DNA from: Bacillota bacterium
Lineage (GTDB): Bacteria > Bacillota > Clostridia > Oscillospirales > Ruminococcaceae
Length of the DNA: 64,000 nucleotides
Direction: 5' to 3'
Assembly: GCA_023391875.1 (NCBI GenBank)
Contig: JAEWAB010000004.1
Location: 434,001-498,000 of the forward strand
The position numbers and the translations under genes were made by a program. This document shows positions 50,202 to 59,234 of this stretch, in pieces. The notes below the pieces were generated by a model that ran no database searches, was not told the DNA's origin, and worked only from the letters and a program-made list of their open reading frames with translations. The stretch's first letter is position 1. Each line of letters begins with the position of its first letter.

Positions 50202-50354
50202 ATGAAATTTAACAGATTTAACCGATTCCGTGCCTTCTGCAAACTGCTTGATGAGCAGGAGAATCCTTCTCACAAGGGCGAAGAGGAGTTTAGCATCCCC
50301 GATGAGGCCAGCTGCTCCGCAGAGTTTACGCAGGGCTGCATCTTTAGGGAGTAA
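50202..50354 (+). CDS. 50-aa peptide of unknown function
   Basis: ATG 50202 to TAA 50354, with a very strong AAGGAGG 8 bases before. The product is MKFNRFNRFRAFCKLLDEQE, then a charged part and DEASCSAEFTQGCIFRE: three Cys, no hydrophobic helix. A well-formed promoter and ribosome site make it real. It could be a modified-peptide precursor, a small regulator or a zinc-binding peptide; no modification enzyme is next to it. gpmA follows after about 100 bases. Confidence 0.65.
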   Translation: MKFNRFNRFRAFCKLLDEQENPSHKGEEEFSIPDEASCSAEFTQGCIFRE

Positions 50355-50360
50355 AGCATA

Positions 50361-50393
50361 GCGTCGGCCCGGCGGCTTTACCGTCGGGCTGGC
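50361..50393 (+). terminator. Hairpin after the 50-aa gene
   Basis: GTCGGCCCGGCGG pairs with CCGTCGGGCTGGC around CTTTA; no T-run, so possibly a weak terminator. Confidence 0.4.
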
Positions 50394-50455
50394 GATTATC
50401 ACTTATCTTGAGTACCACATACGCCAAAGCAATATGACAGAACGGGGGCTTTACC

Positions 50456-51208
50456 ATGAAGTTAGTGCTCTTGCGTCACGGCGAAAGTGAGTGGAACCAG
50501 CAAAACCTTTTTACAGGCTGGACGGATGTAGACCTTACCCAAGCGGGCGAGCAGGAGGCAAGGGAAGCGGGCATACTGCTGCGGGAGCACGGCTTCGATT
50601 TTGATATCTGCTACACGTCTTATCTCAAGCGTGCGATACATACGTTAAACCTTGTGCTTCGCGAGTTAGACCGCGAGTGGCTGCCCGTTATTAAAAGCTG
50701 GAAATTAAACGAGCGGCATTACGGCGCCTTGCAGGGCCTTAACAAGGCCGAAACCGCCTTGAAATATGGGGAGGATCAGGTAAAGATATGGCGCCGGTCG
50801 TATGATATCCGCCCGCCGAAGGCCGATGAGGCGGATGAACGCAACCCGCGCACGCAGCAGCCGTATAGAGCTATTAACTCTGCTGAACTGCCCTTGTGCG
50901 AAAGCCTGAAAGATACAGTGGACCGCGTGGTACCCTATTTTAATAAAGTTATCAAGAAAGAGATGAAAAAGGGTAAGCGTGTGTTGATTGCGGCGCATGG
51001 CAACTCCATCCGCGCACTGGTCAAATATCTTGAACAGCTAAGCGAGCAGGAGATCGTGGAGGAAAATATCCCAACCGGCGTCCCGTTGGTGTATGAATTG
51101 GATAACCGGTGGAAGATTATCGGTAAGTACTATCTCGGCGACCCCATGCGTGTCCGCGCAAAGATACAGGGCGTTGCCAATCAGGCGAGCGCCGCTGTGG
51201 GACAATAA
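50456..51208 (+). CDS. gpmA: 2,3-bisphosphoglycerate-dependent phosphoglycerate mutase
   Basis: 250 aa. Interconverts 3- and 2-phosphoglycerate in glycolysis. RHGESEWN contains the catalytic His near the N-terminus, LNERHYGALQGLNK and AAHGNSIRAL are complete, and the ending is normal for GpmA. The ATG is preceded by GGGGGC. An encapsulin operon follows 88 bases later; this may be chance. Confidence 0.97.
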   Translation: MKLVLLRHGESEWNQQNLFTGWTDVDLTQAGEQEAREAGILLREHGFDFDICYTSYLKRAIHTLNLVLRELDREWLPVIKSWKLNERHYGALQGLNKAETALKYGEDQVKIWRRSYDIRPPKADEADERNPRTQQPYRAINSAELPLCESLKDTVDRVVPYFNKVIKKEMKKGKRVLIAAHGNSIRALVKYLEQLSEQEIVEENIPTGVPLVYELDNRWKIIGKYYLGDPMRVRAKIQGVANQASAAVGQ

Positions 51209-51295
51209 TACATTTTTATACAGATACCGGGCTTTCTTATATGTAACCATTATTAATAGCGATATACTTCAATAAAATGACTGGAGGTAAAACAG

Positions 51296-51667
51296 ATGCC
51301 GGCTTTTGCTAACCCCTTTCAAGGCAACGTAGACCGCAAGATGACAAATGAAGAACTTATTCAGGCCGTTCGGTTGAATATCGCGGGTGAACTGGAGGCG
51401 ATCTATGTTTACGACGCGCATGTTCAGGCCACCGACAATCCCCTCGCGAAAAAGGTGATTGCCGATATCCGGGATGAAGAAAAGGCGCATGTGGGCGAGC
51501 TGATGACCCTGTTAACAGCGCTTGACCCCAAGGAGGCCGAACTGTTTGCCTCCGGCGAGGCCGAGGTAAAAGAGATGCTCAGTGAGCTGGGCATAGCCGC
51601 CCCCGCCGCGCAGCAGCCGCCGAAGGAGCCTTCGGACGCAACCGTTGGCAGCCTGCTTCAAAAATAA
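51296..51667 (+). CDS. Encapsulin cargo: ferritin-like (EncFtn-like) protein
   Basis: 123 aa. Two-helix ferritin-like core with iron ligands in GELEAIYVYDAH and DEEKAHVGEL (Glu and His), as in encapsulated ferritins that oxidise and store iron. A Pro/Ala-rich linker leads to the C-terminal DATVGSLLQK, which fits the short targeting peptides that load cargo into encapsulins. GGAGG lies 8 bases before ATG 51296. Shell gene follows after 21 bases. Confidence 0.88.
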   Translation: MPAFANPFQGNVDRKMTNEELIQAVRLNIAGELEAIYVYDAHVQATDNPLAKKVIADIRDEEKAHVGELMTLLTALDPKEAELFASGEAEVKEMLSELGIAAPAAQQPPKEPSDATVGSLLQK

Positions 51668-51688
51668 CGGAAAGAGGAGGTCGTATTG

Positions 51689-52501
51689 ATGAATTATCTT
51701 TCAAGAGAAGGAGCATCGGTTTCCGCACTGTTATGGGAAAAGATTGATGCCGCCGTAATAAGCGCCGCTAAAAGCGCACTGACGGGCAGGCGTTTTATAC
51801 ACCTCTTTGGGCCGGTGGGCGCGGGCGTTACCAGCATCAACATTGATGACGCCGAGCTGCAGGAGGTGGTTACCGACGGGATGCAGGTAACCAAGGGCAG
51901 GAGGTATGTCGAGATTCCTACCCTCTTTGAGAACTTTACGCTCATCGCCAGAGACCTTGAAAGCAGCGAGCGCACCGGCTATCCGATAGACCTTTCCGCC
52001 GCCGCGGCAGCGGCGCAGGCGTGTGCATGGAAGGAGGATAGGCTTCTCTTCTTCGGCAGCGAGGCGCTGGGCTATGAGGGCCTGCTTACCGCGAAAGGCG
52101 TGAACATGCTTAAGAGAAAGGACTGGGCGGAGGGCGAAAACGCGTTCGCGGATGTTTCCGCCGCTATCGAAACCTTAGTATCCAAGGGCATATACGGCAG
52201 CTACGCGCTTGCGTTAAGCCCAGACCTTTACATGCAGCTGCAGCGCATCCAGCCGGGCACCGGCTTGCTTGAGAGCGAGCGGATCGGCAAGCTGCTCGAC
52301 GGCCGCATCTTCCAAACCCCGGCGCTCGGGAAGGGTAGAGCGGTGGTTGTCAGTGCCGACGCGCGCAACGTAGACCTTGTGGTCGGCCAAGACCTTGCCA
52401 CGGCTTACCTTGAACAGAAGGACTTAAATCACAGCTTCCGCGTGGTGGAATCCGTGCTGCCGCGCATCAAGCGCCGTCAGGCAATCGTCGTATTTGAATA
52501 A
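51689..52501 (+). CDS. Family 1 encapsulin shell protein
   Basis: 270 aa, HK97-like fold. Seen are the N-terminal LSREGASVSALLWEKIDAA helix, FGPVGAGVTSINI, YVEIPTLFENFTLIARD and the C-terminal LYLE-like AYLEQKDLNHSFRVVESVLPRI of linocin/encapsulin proteins (core FRVVESVLPRI). It assembles into a nanocompartment for the ferritin-like cargo, storing iron or protecting from oxidative stress. GAGGAGG lies 8 bases before ATG 51689; TTG 51686 is less likely. Confidence 0.92.
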   Translation: MNYLSREGASVSALLWEKIDAAVISAAKSALTGRRFIHLFGPVGAGVTSINIDDAELQEVVTDGMQVTKGRRYVEIPTLFENFTLIARDLESSERTGYPIDLSAAAAAAQACAWKEDRLLFFGSEALGYEGLLTAKGVNMLKRKDWAEGENAFADVSAAIETLVSKGIYGSYALALSPDLYMQLQRIQPGTGLLESERIGKLLDGRIFQTPALGKGRAVVVSADARNVDLVVGQDLATAYLEQKDLNHSFRVVESVLPRIKRRQAIVVFE

Positions 52502-52524
52502 TCCCATTCTGTTCAATCGCAATG

Positions 52525-52555
52525 AAAGAGCCCTGCTTCGGCAGGGTTCTTTTAT
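52525..52555 (+). terminator. Terminator of the encapsulin operon
   Basis: AAAGAGCCCTGC pairs with GCAGGGTTCTTTT around TTCG. Confidence 0.88.
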
Positions 52556-52566
52556 GCCGCGCGGGT

Positions 52567-52594
52567 TTGCTTTTCGGCGTATTTTTGATATAAT
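52567..52594 (+). promoter_or_regulatory. Promoter of pcrA
   Basis: TTGCTT, 16-base spacer, TATAAT, about 45 bases before the start. No LexA-type box was seen here. Confidence 0.7.
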
Positions 52595-52638
52595 AGATGT
52601 AATTACAGGTTTTGCGGGGCAAAGAAACGGAGCGGCTA

Positions 52639-55011
52639 ATGGACATTGGAGCCACCTACATACAGCTTAAAAAGCGTATTTTAGAAAAAGAGTTTTCAAG
52701 AATGAACGACAAGCAGCGCGTCGCGGTTTTCAGTAATCAGGGCCCGCTGCTTATCCTTGCGGGGGCGGGCAGCGGTAAAACCACCGTTATTGTCAACCGT
52801 ATCGCGTTTTTAATCAAATACGGCAACGCCTACCACAGCACGGCGGTACCCGCCTCGGTGGATGAAGAGACCATCCGCTTCCTTACCGCCTACCTCGAAA
52901 AGGGGGAGGGCGACCCCGAAGCGGTGCGGTCGCTGCTGGCGGCGCGCCCGCCAAGGCCGTGGAACGTGCTGGCCATCACCTTTACCAACAAGGCTGCGGG
53001 CGAGCTCAAAAGCCGCTTGGAGGCCGTGCTGGGCGAGGCGGCGCTTGAGATCTGGGCGGGCACCTTCCACTCGGTTTGCGTCAGAATCCTGCGCCGCGAG
53101 ATCGAGGCACTGGGCTACGACAAAAGCTTTACCATCTACGATACCGACGATTCGGTGCGTGTGCTCAAAGACTGCTTAAAGGACTTAAACTTAAACGATA
53201 AGCAGTTCCCCCCCAAGCAGATGCTGGGTGCCGTCAGCCGATTAAAGGATGAGATGACCGACCCCGTGCAGGCCAAGGCGCTGGCGGGCGGCGATTACCG
53301 GCAGCAGAAGATCGCCGACGTCTACGCGCTTTACGCCAAGAAGCTCAAAGCCGCCAACGCGCTGGATTTTGACGACATCATCTGCTGCACCGTAAGGCTG
53401 TTCGAGCAGTTCCCCGAGGTATTGGCGGCGTGGCAGAACCGCTTTGCCTATGTGATGGTGGACGAGTATCAGGATACCAACCACGCGCAGTACCGCTTGG
53501 TGAGCCTGCTTTCCGCCGCACATAAACGCATCTGCGTGGTGGGCGACGACGACCAGAGCATCTATCGCTTCAGAGGCGCCACCATCGAAAACATCCTGTC
53601 GTTTGAGCACCAGTTCGAGCGCGCAGAGGTTATTCGCTTAGAGCAGAACTACCGCAGTACTCAGACCATTTTAAACGCCGCCAACGCGGTGATAGAGCAT
53701 AACACCCAGCGCAAGGGCAAGCAGCTGTGGACAAGTAACGGCAAGGGGGAGCAGGTACTGGTGTACCGTGCGTCCGACGAGATGGACGAGGCCGCCTTTA
53801 TCGCCGACACCATCGAGGAGAACGTGCGCGAGGGCCGCAAGTATGCCGACCATGCCATCTTATACCGCATGAACGCCCAGTCGGCGCAGATCGAGCGCCA
53901 TTTCACCAAGGCGGCGATACCCTACCGCATCATCGGCGGCCTGCGCTTTTACGAGCGCAAAGAGGTCAAGGACATGATCGCCTACCTCTCGGTGATCAAC
54001 AATCCCGCCGACTCGGTGCGCCTCAAGCGCATCATCAACGAGCCTAAGCGCGGCATCGGCGAGGCTACTGTCGCGGCCGCGGAGGAGATTGCCGCAACGC
54101 TGGGCGACACCCTGTTTGATGTACTCAGTGAGCCGGAAAGCTACGCGACGCTTACGCGCAAGGCGCAGCCGCTCAAGGAGTTTTCCACCCTCATTCGTGG
54201 GTTTATCGACACTGCTGCCGAAACCACGCTGGACGTTCTGCTTGAGAGCGTGATGGAGGACACCGGCTACATGAACATGCTCAAGGCGCAGGGCGACGAA
54301 GGGCTTACCCGCATCGAGAACCTCAATGAGCTGAAGTCCAACGTGCTCAAGTACGCCCTCGAGAACGAGGAAGCCACCCTCTCGGGCTTTTTGGAGGAGG
54401 TCTCGCTGCTCACCGACATCGATAACTACGACGCCGACGCCGATGCCGCGGTGATGATGACCATGCACTCCGCCAAGGGACTGGAGTTCCCCTTTGTGTT
54501 CGTGGTGGGCATGGAGGAAGGCATCTTCCCCGGCATTCAGTCGATGTACGACCCCTCGGAGGCGGAGGAGGAGCGGCGGCTCGCTTATGTCGCGATCACG
54601 CGCGCCAAGGAGCGCCTGTTTATCACCAACGCGTCCAGCCGTATGCTGTTTGGCCAGACCATGCGCAACCGCCCATCGAGGTTTTTAATCGAGATTCCAC
54701 CCGAGTATAAAAACGAAACGGGGCTTTCGGTTCGCGTGAGCAGGCAGCCCACGCCCGCCTATACCCCTCCGGCCCGCACAGCGCAGACAAGCGGGCTAGC
54801 CTCCGCAGCGGGCATCTCTTCGGCGCAAAAGCCTGCGCAGCCGTCCGGTACGTCTTATGCGGCGGGCGAGCGGGTGAGCCATAAGATCTTCGGCAACGGT
54901 ATGATTCTTTCCGCCACCCCCATGGGCAACGATACGCTGCTGGAGATTGCGTTTGATACCAAGGGCACCAAAAAGATTATGGCGAACTTTACAAAGCTGG
55001 ATAAGCTGTAA
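52639..55011 (+). CDS. pcrA: ATP-dependent DNA helicase PcrA/UvrD
   Basis: 790 aa superfamily 1 helicase for repair and replication-transcription conflicts. Motifs are AGAGSGKTT (I), TFTNKAAGEL (Ia), DEYQDTN (II), GDDDQSIYRFRGA (III), MTMHSAKGLEF (V) and VAITRAKERL (VI), followed by a C-terminal linker and a Tudor-like tail VSHKIFGNGMILS that binds RNA polymerase. There is an insert of about 45 residues between I and Ia (YLEKGEGDPEAVRSL region). ATG 52639 has GGAG 6 bases before. Confidence 0.96.
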   Translation: MDIGATYIQLKKRILEKEFSRMNDKQRVAVFSNQGPLLILAGAGSGKTTVIVNRIAFLIKYGNAYHSTAVPASVDEETIRFLTAYLEKGEGDPEAVRSLLAARPPRPWNVLAITFTNKAAGELKSRLEAVLGEAALEIWAGTFHSVCVRILRREIEALGYDKSFTIYDTDDSVRVLKDCLKDLNLNDKQFPPKQMLGAVSRLKDEMTDPVQAKALAGGDYRQQKIADVYALYAKKLKAANALDFDDIICCTVRLFEQFPEVLAAWQNRFAYVMVDEYQDTNHAQYRLVSLLSAAHKRICVVGDDDQSIYRFRGATIENILSFEHQFERAEVIRLEQNYRSTQTILNAANAVIEHNTQRKGKQLWTSNGKGEQVLVYRASDEMDEAAFIADTIEENVREGRKYADHAILYRMNAQSAQIERHFTKAAIPYRIIGGLRFYERKEVKDMIAYLSVINNPADSVRLKRIINEPKRGIGEATVAAAEEIAATLGDTLFDVLSEPESYATLTRKAQPLKEFSTLIRGFIDTAAETTLDVLLESVMEDTGYMNMLKAQGDEGLTRIENLNELKSNVLKYALENEEATLSGFLEEVSLLTDIDNYDADADAAVMMTMHSAKGLEFPFVFVVGMEEGIFPGIQSMYDPSEAEEERRLAYVAITRAKERLFITNASSRMLFGQTMRNRPSRFLIEIPPEYKNETGLSVRVSRQPTPAYTPPARTAQTSGLASAAGISSAQKPAQPSGTSYAAGERVSHKIFGNGMILSATPMGNDTLLEIAFDTKGTKKIMANFTKLDKL

Positions 55012-55067
55012 TATCCGTACGGCACGATTATTTGGAGAATATCATACATAGAAAGGGCGGTTCTCTT

Positions 55068-55853
55068 ATGGCGAAGGTAACGCTGATAGCCCATACCCCC
55101 GAGCCCGAAAAGACGGTGGCGGCAGCGGCAAAGCTGTGCTACAGCGGCTCGGATATCGATACTTTAATGGATGGCTTAACGCCCGAAAGCGCAAAGAAGT
55201 TTGTGGCCATGCTCGCCGAGATCGGGCACGAAAGCCCCATCGAGCACGCCTCCTTCACCTTTGGCATAGAAGGGGTCTCCCGCGCGCTGCTCGCGCAGAT
55301 TACCCGCCACCGCATTGCCTCCTATTCGGTGCAGAGCCAGCGCTATGTGCGCAAAGACAACTTCGAGTACATCGTACCGCCCGAGATTGAGGCGATCCCG
55401 GAGGCTAAACAGGAGTATATCGCCGCGATGCAGGCCGCCGAGGCGCATTACGAGCACCTTACAGAGATTTTAAAGGCCTCTCACACCCAAAGGCTTACCG
55501 AAGAGGGCATGGAGCCTTCAAAGGCGCAGAAGCAGGCCGAGAAGCTGGCCATCGAGGACGCGCGCTTTGTGCTGCCCAACGCCTGCGACACCAAGATGAT
55601 CGTCACCATGAACGCACGCAGCCTGTATAACTTCTTCGCCCACCGCTGCTGCAACCGCGCACAGTGGGAGATTCGCGAGGTAGCCGAGCAGATGCTGGCG
55701 CTGGTGCTAAAGGTCGCCCCCAACCTGTTTGCGGCCGCAGGCCCGCCCTGCGCAAACGGGGCCTGCCCAGAGGGCAAGATGTCCTGCCTGAAGGCAAACG
55801 AAGTACGCGAGAAATACCGGCAGATGAAAGAAAACATTTCTTCTGTTGGATAA
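55068..55853 (+). CDS. thyX: FAD-dependent thymidylate synthase ThyX
   Basis: 261 aa. Makes dTMP from dUMP with FAD and methylene-THF. The ThyX motif RHRxxSxxxxSxR is seen as RHRIASYSVQSQRY, along with ESPIEHASFTF and NARSLYNFFAHR. Start ATG 55068 chosen after GAAAGGG; upstream residues to 55032 are not conserved. A ThyA was not seen in the window. Confidence 0.97.
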   Translation: MAKVTLIAHTPEPEKTVAAAAKLCYSGSDIDTLMDGLTPESAKKFVAMLAEIGHESPIEHASFTFGIEGVSRALLAQITRHRIASYSVQSQRYVRKDNFEYIVPPEIEAIPEAKQEYIAAMQAAEAHYEHLTEILKASHTQRLTEEGMEPSKAQKQAEKLAIEDARFVLPNACDTKMIVTMNARSLYNFFAHRCCNRAQWEIREVAEQMLALVLKVAPNLFAAAGPPCANGACPEGKMSCLKANEVREKYRQMKENISSVG

Positions 55854-55977
55854 ACATGGTATGATAAGGGCAAAGCATGTCAAAAATTAGTTTGACAGGT
55901 GATTGCAGCGAGGCTGAGTATAGCTGAAATATGAGGCACATGGCCGTATTTGGCTTTAGAAATATTCTGCCAAACAC

Positions 55978-56005
55978 TGGACAATTGCCCCTGTTTTGTT
56001 ATAAT
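55978..56005 (+). promoter_or_regulatory. Promoter of the DJ-1/MTHFS/mltG genes
   Basis: TGGACA, 16-base spacer, TATAAT, about 70 bases before ATG 56079. Confidence 0.6.
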
Positions 56006-56078
56006 AGAATGCGTGTTGGGCTGCGGATGCAGGCCAAATGGCCGTTTCCCCGCAAGGCTTATGAAAGGGGTAGAAATC

Positions 56079-56627
56079 ATGATTTATCTGTTTCTTGCGA
56101 ACGGTTTTGAAGAGATTGAGGCGATAGCACCGTTAGATATATTGAGACGGGCCGAGCTTGAGGTCGTAACGGTGGGCGTCACCGGCAAAACGGTGCGCGG
56201 TGCGCACGGTATCACCGTTACGGCAGACATCGAAGCGAAGGATGCCACGCTCGGGCATCTGGATATGGTGGTGCTGCCCGGGGGGATGCCGGGTACCTTA
56301 AATCTTGAAAAATCCGAGATTGTGCAGTACTTTATAGATTTTTGCGCACATAATGATAAATGGCTTGCAGCCATCTGCGCGGCGCCCTCTATTCTGGGGC
56401 ATGCCGGTCTTTTAAGCGGCAAGCGCTACACCTGCTTCCCCGGTTACGAAACGCAGGGGCAGGAGGGCATCTACACCGCCGCACCGGTGGAGCAGGACGG
56501 CAAGCTTGTCACCGCCGCAGGCGCGGGGGTCGCGCCCGAATTTGGGTTTAAGCTTGTTGAGGTGCTGCTCGGCAGGCAAAGGGCAGATGGAATAAAGGCG
56601 GCAATGCAATGCAGAGATTCGATATAA
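56079..56627 (+). CDS. DJ-1/PfpI-family protein
   Basis: 182 aa class I amidotransferase-like fold. The nucleophile elbow AAICAAPSIL (C100) and the GFEEIEA Glu match DJ-1 (YajL/ThiJ) proteins, linked to glyoxal repair. ATG 56079 starts MIYLFLANGFEE as in relatives; ATG 56061 and the longer frame to 55950 are less likely. The end overlaps the next gene by 19 bases. Confidence 0.92.
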   Translation: MIYLFLANGFEEIEAIAPLDILRRAELEVVTVGVTGKTVRGAHGITVTADIEAKDATLGHLDMVVLPGGMPGTLNLEKSEIVQYFIDFCAHNDKWLAAICAAPSILGHAGLLSGKRYTCFPGYETQGQEGIYTAAPVEQDGKLVTAAGAGVAPEFGFKLVEVLLGRQRADGIKAAMQCRDSI

Positions 56628-57205
56628 GGGTTTATAAGCAGAACCTGCGCAGCCGTTTTATGGCCGTCAGGCACGCCATGCCGCTGGAGGCAAAACACGA
56701 GAGCGACCAGCATATACTCGAGCGGCTCTGCGCCACATGGGAGTATAAATCCGCCGACATGCTCGTTACCTATGTGTCCACCCAACTGGAGGTAGACACC
56801 AAAAACCTCATCCTGCGCGCACTGAGTGAGAATAAACGGGTAGCTGTTCCCTATTGTATAGAGAATTCTCGCGAGATGCGGTTCTATTTTATCCGTTCAC
56901 TCGATGAGCTTCAGAAACGAACCTTTGGCGTATTGGAGCCGGTAGCCGAGGTATGCAGTCCTGTGGAGGATTTTACGGGAAGCATCTGCATCGTGCCCGG
57001 CCTTGCGTTTGACAGGCAGGGCTACAGGCTTGGTTACGGTAAGGGTTATTACGATAGATTTTTAGCGGATTACAGGGGTACCACCATCGGTATCTGTTAT
57101 AAAGCCTGTATGACACATCTTTTACACCGTGGCAGGTACGATATTGCCTGCGACATGGTGGTGACCGAGAACGAGTTGGTTTTTTGCCGGAAAAACCGCC
57201 GTTAG
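56609..57205 (+). CDS. 5-formyltetrahydrofolate cyclo-ligase
   Basis: 198 aa. ATP-driven conversion of 5-formyl-THF to methenyl-THF. Family motif PGLAFDRQGYRLGYGKGYYDRFL is complete in shorter form (GLAFDRQGYRLGYGKGYYD), with VPYCIENSREMRF in the N-terminal half. Overlaps the DJ-1 gene by 19 bases, so coupled. Confidence 0.95.
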   Translation: MQRFDIRVYKQNLRSRFMAVRHAMPLEAKHESDQHILERLCATWEYKSADMLVTYVSTQLEVDTKNLILRALSENKRVAVPYCIENSREMRFYFIRSLDELQKRTFGVLEPVAEVCSPVEDFTGSICIVPGLAFDRQGYRLGYGKGYYDRFLADYRGTTIGICYKACMTHLLHRGRYDIACDMVVTENELVFCRKNRR

Positions 57206-57250
57206 CTAAAGGCATAACGTGTAATGCCGGCTACTGGGAGGAAAAGCTAC

Positions 57251-59134
57251 ATGAATTCAAACGATAACGAAAAAGAGGGCTTTAGCGAGTTTATGCGCTC
57301 CAAAGAGCAAGCGAACCGCAGCAGGCCTGAGATTTTTGATATAGAAAAATCCGACGAAGAGTTTTTCGGCGCTTCATCGGTTCAGCAGCCTGAGGCGGCG
57401 TCGCACTCGGTTCAGCCGGACGCGGGCAAAACCGGGGTGCCGATGGGCCAGCATGAGTTTTACGAGCGCCTCGTGGGTAGCACACCTACCCCGCCGCAGG
57501 TGCAACGCGAAACAAGGGAGAACCAGCGCCCGCAGGCTGTCAACCGGCAGCCGGAGGCACCTACCCCTCCACCCATAGCGCCCAAGCGCAGTATTTATAA
57601 GCCGAACTCCTTTGCCGAGCTGCCGCCCGATGTCCCGTCTAAGCCGTTCGGCGGCTCAGACAGGCTTAACGAGCCGACCATTGCCATCCCCAAGCGGGCC
57701 ATCGAGCACGCGAACAGTGCAGACGACGCCGACGGGGTAAAAATTTACGGCGCGCGCAACAATGAGAATAACGCTTCGATGTATGGCAACGCCTCGCAGC
57801 CGCCGGTACCCCGCCCCAGCAAGCCCTTTAAGCTGAACATCAAGGACGAGGACTACAACGCCATCCCCGATTTTGATAACCGCGCGCATAAAACAAGGCC
57901 CACTCCGCCGCCGCTCACCACCCCGCCGGTGCAAAAGCGCGGCAAGGCGGCCGTGCAGAAGACGGAAAGAGAGTTTGATTACGTTCCGCCGCAAGCCGCC
58001 GCAGGGGCGCCGCCCAGGCCTGTGAACAGAACCATGCGCAGCTTGGGCAGGCTTGCAAACGGCATCATCTATACGGTGGGTGTGCTGCTGGTCTCCATTC
58101 TTCTTTCGGTGTTTATCCTGCAGTCGATGAGCGACGTGCTCGGGCTGTTTAAAAACGATAAAGAGATCAATATAACCATCCCCAAGGGGGCCGATACCAA
58201 GTCGGTAGCCGATATTTTAAAGGAGAACGGCATCATCTCGCAGCCGCTCACCTTTAGGCTGTATACGCAGTATAAATACAGCGAGAACGCCGATGTCTAT
58301 TTAGACGGCAACTTTAGCCTCAACTCCAAGATGTCCTACGACGAGATCATGACCGCTATCCGCATCAGCAAGAGCGAGCAGCAAACGGTTAGGTTGACCT
58401 TTATCGAGGGCATGACGGCGCGGGAGATTGCGAAGATACTGGAGGAAAACCATGTCTGCAAGGCCGATGAGTTTATCAATGTGCTGCAGACCACCGATTT
58501 CGGCTACGAGTTTGAAAAGCTCATCCCCACAGGCGGCAACCGTTACCTCAAGCTGGAGGGCTACCTCTTCCCGGATACCTACGACTTTATACTGGGCGAG
58601 GGCCCCAAATCGGTAGCCGATAAATTCCTTAAAAACTTCAACCAGAAGATCACCGCCGATTTGATCGACCGTATCGACAAAATGGGCTGGACGCTCGACC
58701 AGGCGATTACGCTCGGCTCGATTATCCAGAAGGAAGGCCGCACGCTTGACGATATGTACGCCGTTTCGTCGGTGTTCAACAACCGCTTAAACAGCGATGG
58801 CAAATTCCCCCTGCTTCAGTCGGATGTTACCATTAATTATGTCAATGATAACATTACGCCCTATGTATCTGGTACAGCCGACCAGCAGGCGTATGCCTCG
58901 GCCTATAACACCTATAAGTGCGAAGGGCTGCCCATCGGCCCGGTTGGCAACCCCGGTGTAAACGCCATCAAAGCGGCTATCTATCCGGATAGTTCCGCAA
59001 ACTACTACTTCGTTACCGATGAAGAGATGCATTATTACTACGCCAAAAATCTTGCGGATCACGAGGCGAACATCGCTAAGGCAAAAGCGGTGGGCGATAC
59101 AGTAGGCGGCGTAAATACCCACGAAGAACAATAG
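57251..59134 (+). CDS. mltG: Endolytic transglycosylase MltG
   Basis: 627 aa. Cuts nascent peptidoglycan strands. N-terminal cytoplasmic part of about 265 residues is disordered and rich in Pro/Gln/Lys, much longer than E. coli MltG; then one transmembrane helix (about 275-297). The YceG catalytic domain follows: LysM-like part, TFIEGMTAREIAKIL, and the catalytic SIIQKEGRT with Glu495. GGGAGGAAAA lies before ATG 57251. Confidence 0.95.
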   Translation: MNSNDNEKEGFSEFMRSKEQANRSRPEIFDIEKSDEEFFGASSVQQPEAASHSVQPDAGKTGVPMGQHEFYERLVGSTPTPPQVQRETRENQRPQAVNRQPEAPTPPPIAPKRSIYKPNSFAELPPDVPSKPFGGSDRLNEPTIAIPKRAIEHANSADDADGVKIYGARNNENNASMYGNASQPPVPRPSKPFKLNIKDEDYNAIPDFDNRAHKTRPTPPPLTTPPVQKRGKAAVQKTEREFDYVPPQAAAGAPPRPVNRTMRSLGRLANGIIYTVGVLLVSILLSVFILQSMSDVLGLFKNDKEINITIPKGADTKSVADILKENGIISQPLTFRLYTQYKYSENADVYLDGNFSLNSKMSYDEIMTAIRISKSEQQTVRLTFIEGMTAREIAKILEENHVCKADEFINVLQTTDFGYEFEKLIPTGGNRYLKLEGYLFPDTYDFILGEGPKSVADKFLKNFNQKITADLIDRIDKMGWTLDQAITLGSIIQKEGRTLDDMYAVSSVFNNRLNSDGKFPLLQSDVTINYVNDNITPYVSGTADQQAYASAYNTYKCEGLPIGPVGNPGVNAIKAAIYPDSSANYYFVTDEEMHYYYAKNLADHEANIAKAKAVGDTVGGVNTHEEQ

Positions 59135-59180
59135 CTTTATACTTGTTACAATTAGAATTTTTACGTGATATTTTTTATTG

Positions 59181-59234
59181 GAATTAGTATTACGGTGCGG
59201 GCGGCGTTATGCCGCCCGCTTTAAATACTAATTC
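59181..59234. repeat. Short inverted-repeat element after mltG
   Basis: GAATTAGTATT (59181-59191) and AATACTAATTC (59224-59234) are perfect inverted repeats around a perfect 9-base stem GCGGGCGGC/GCCGCCCGC. Shares its right end with the left end of the following repeat, so it may be a smaller relative. It may also act as the terminator of mltG. Confidence 0.65.
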
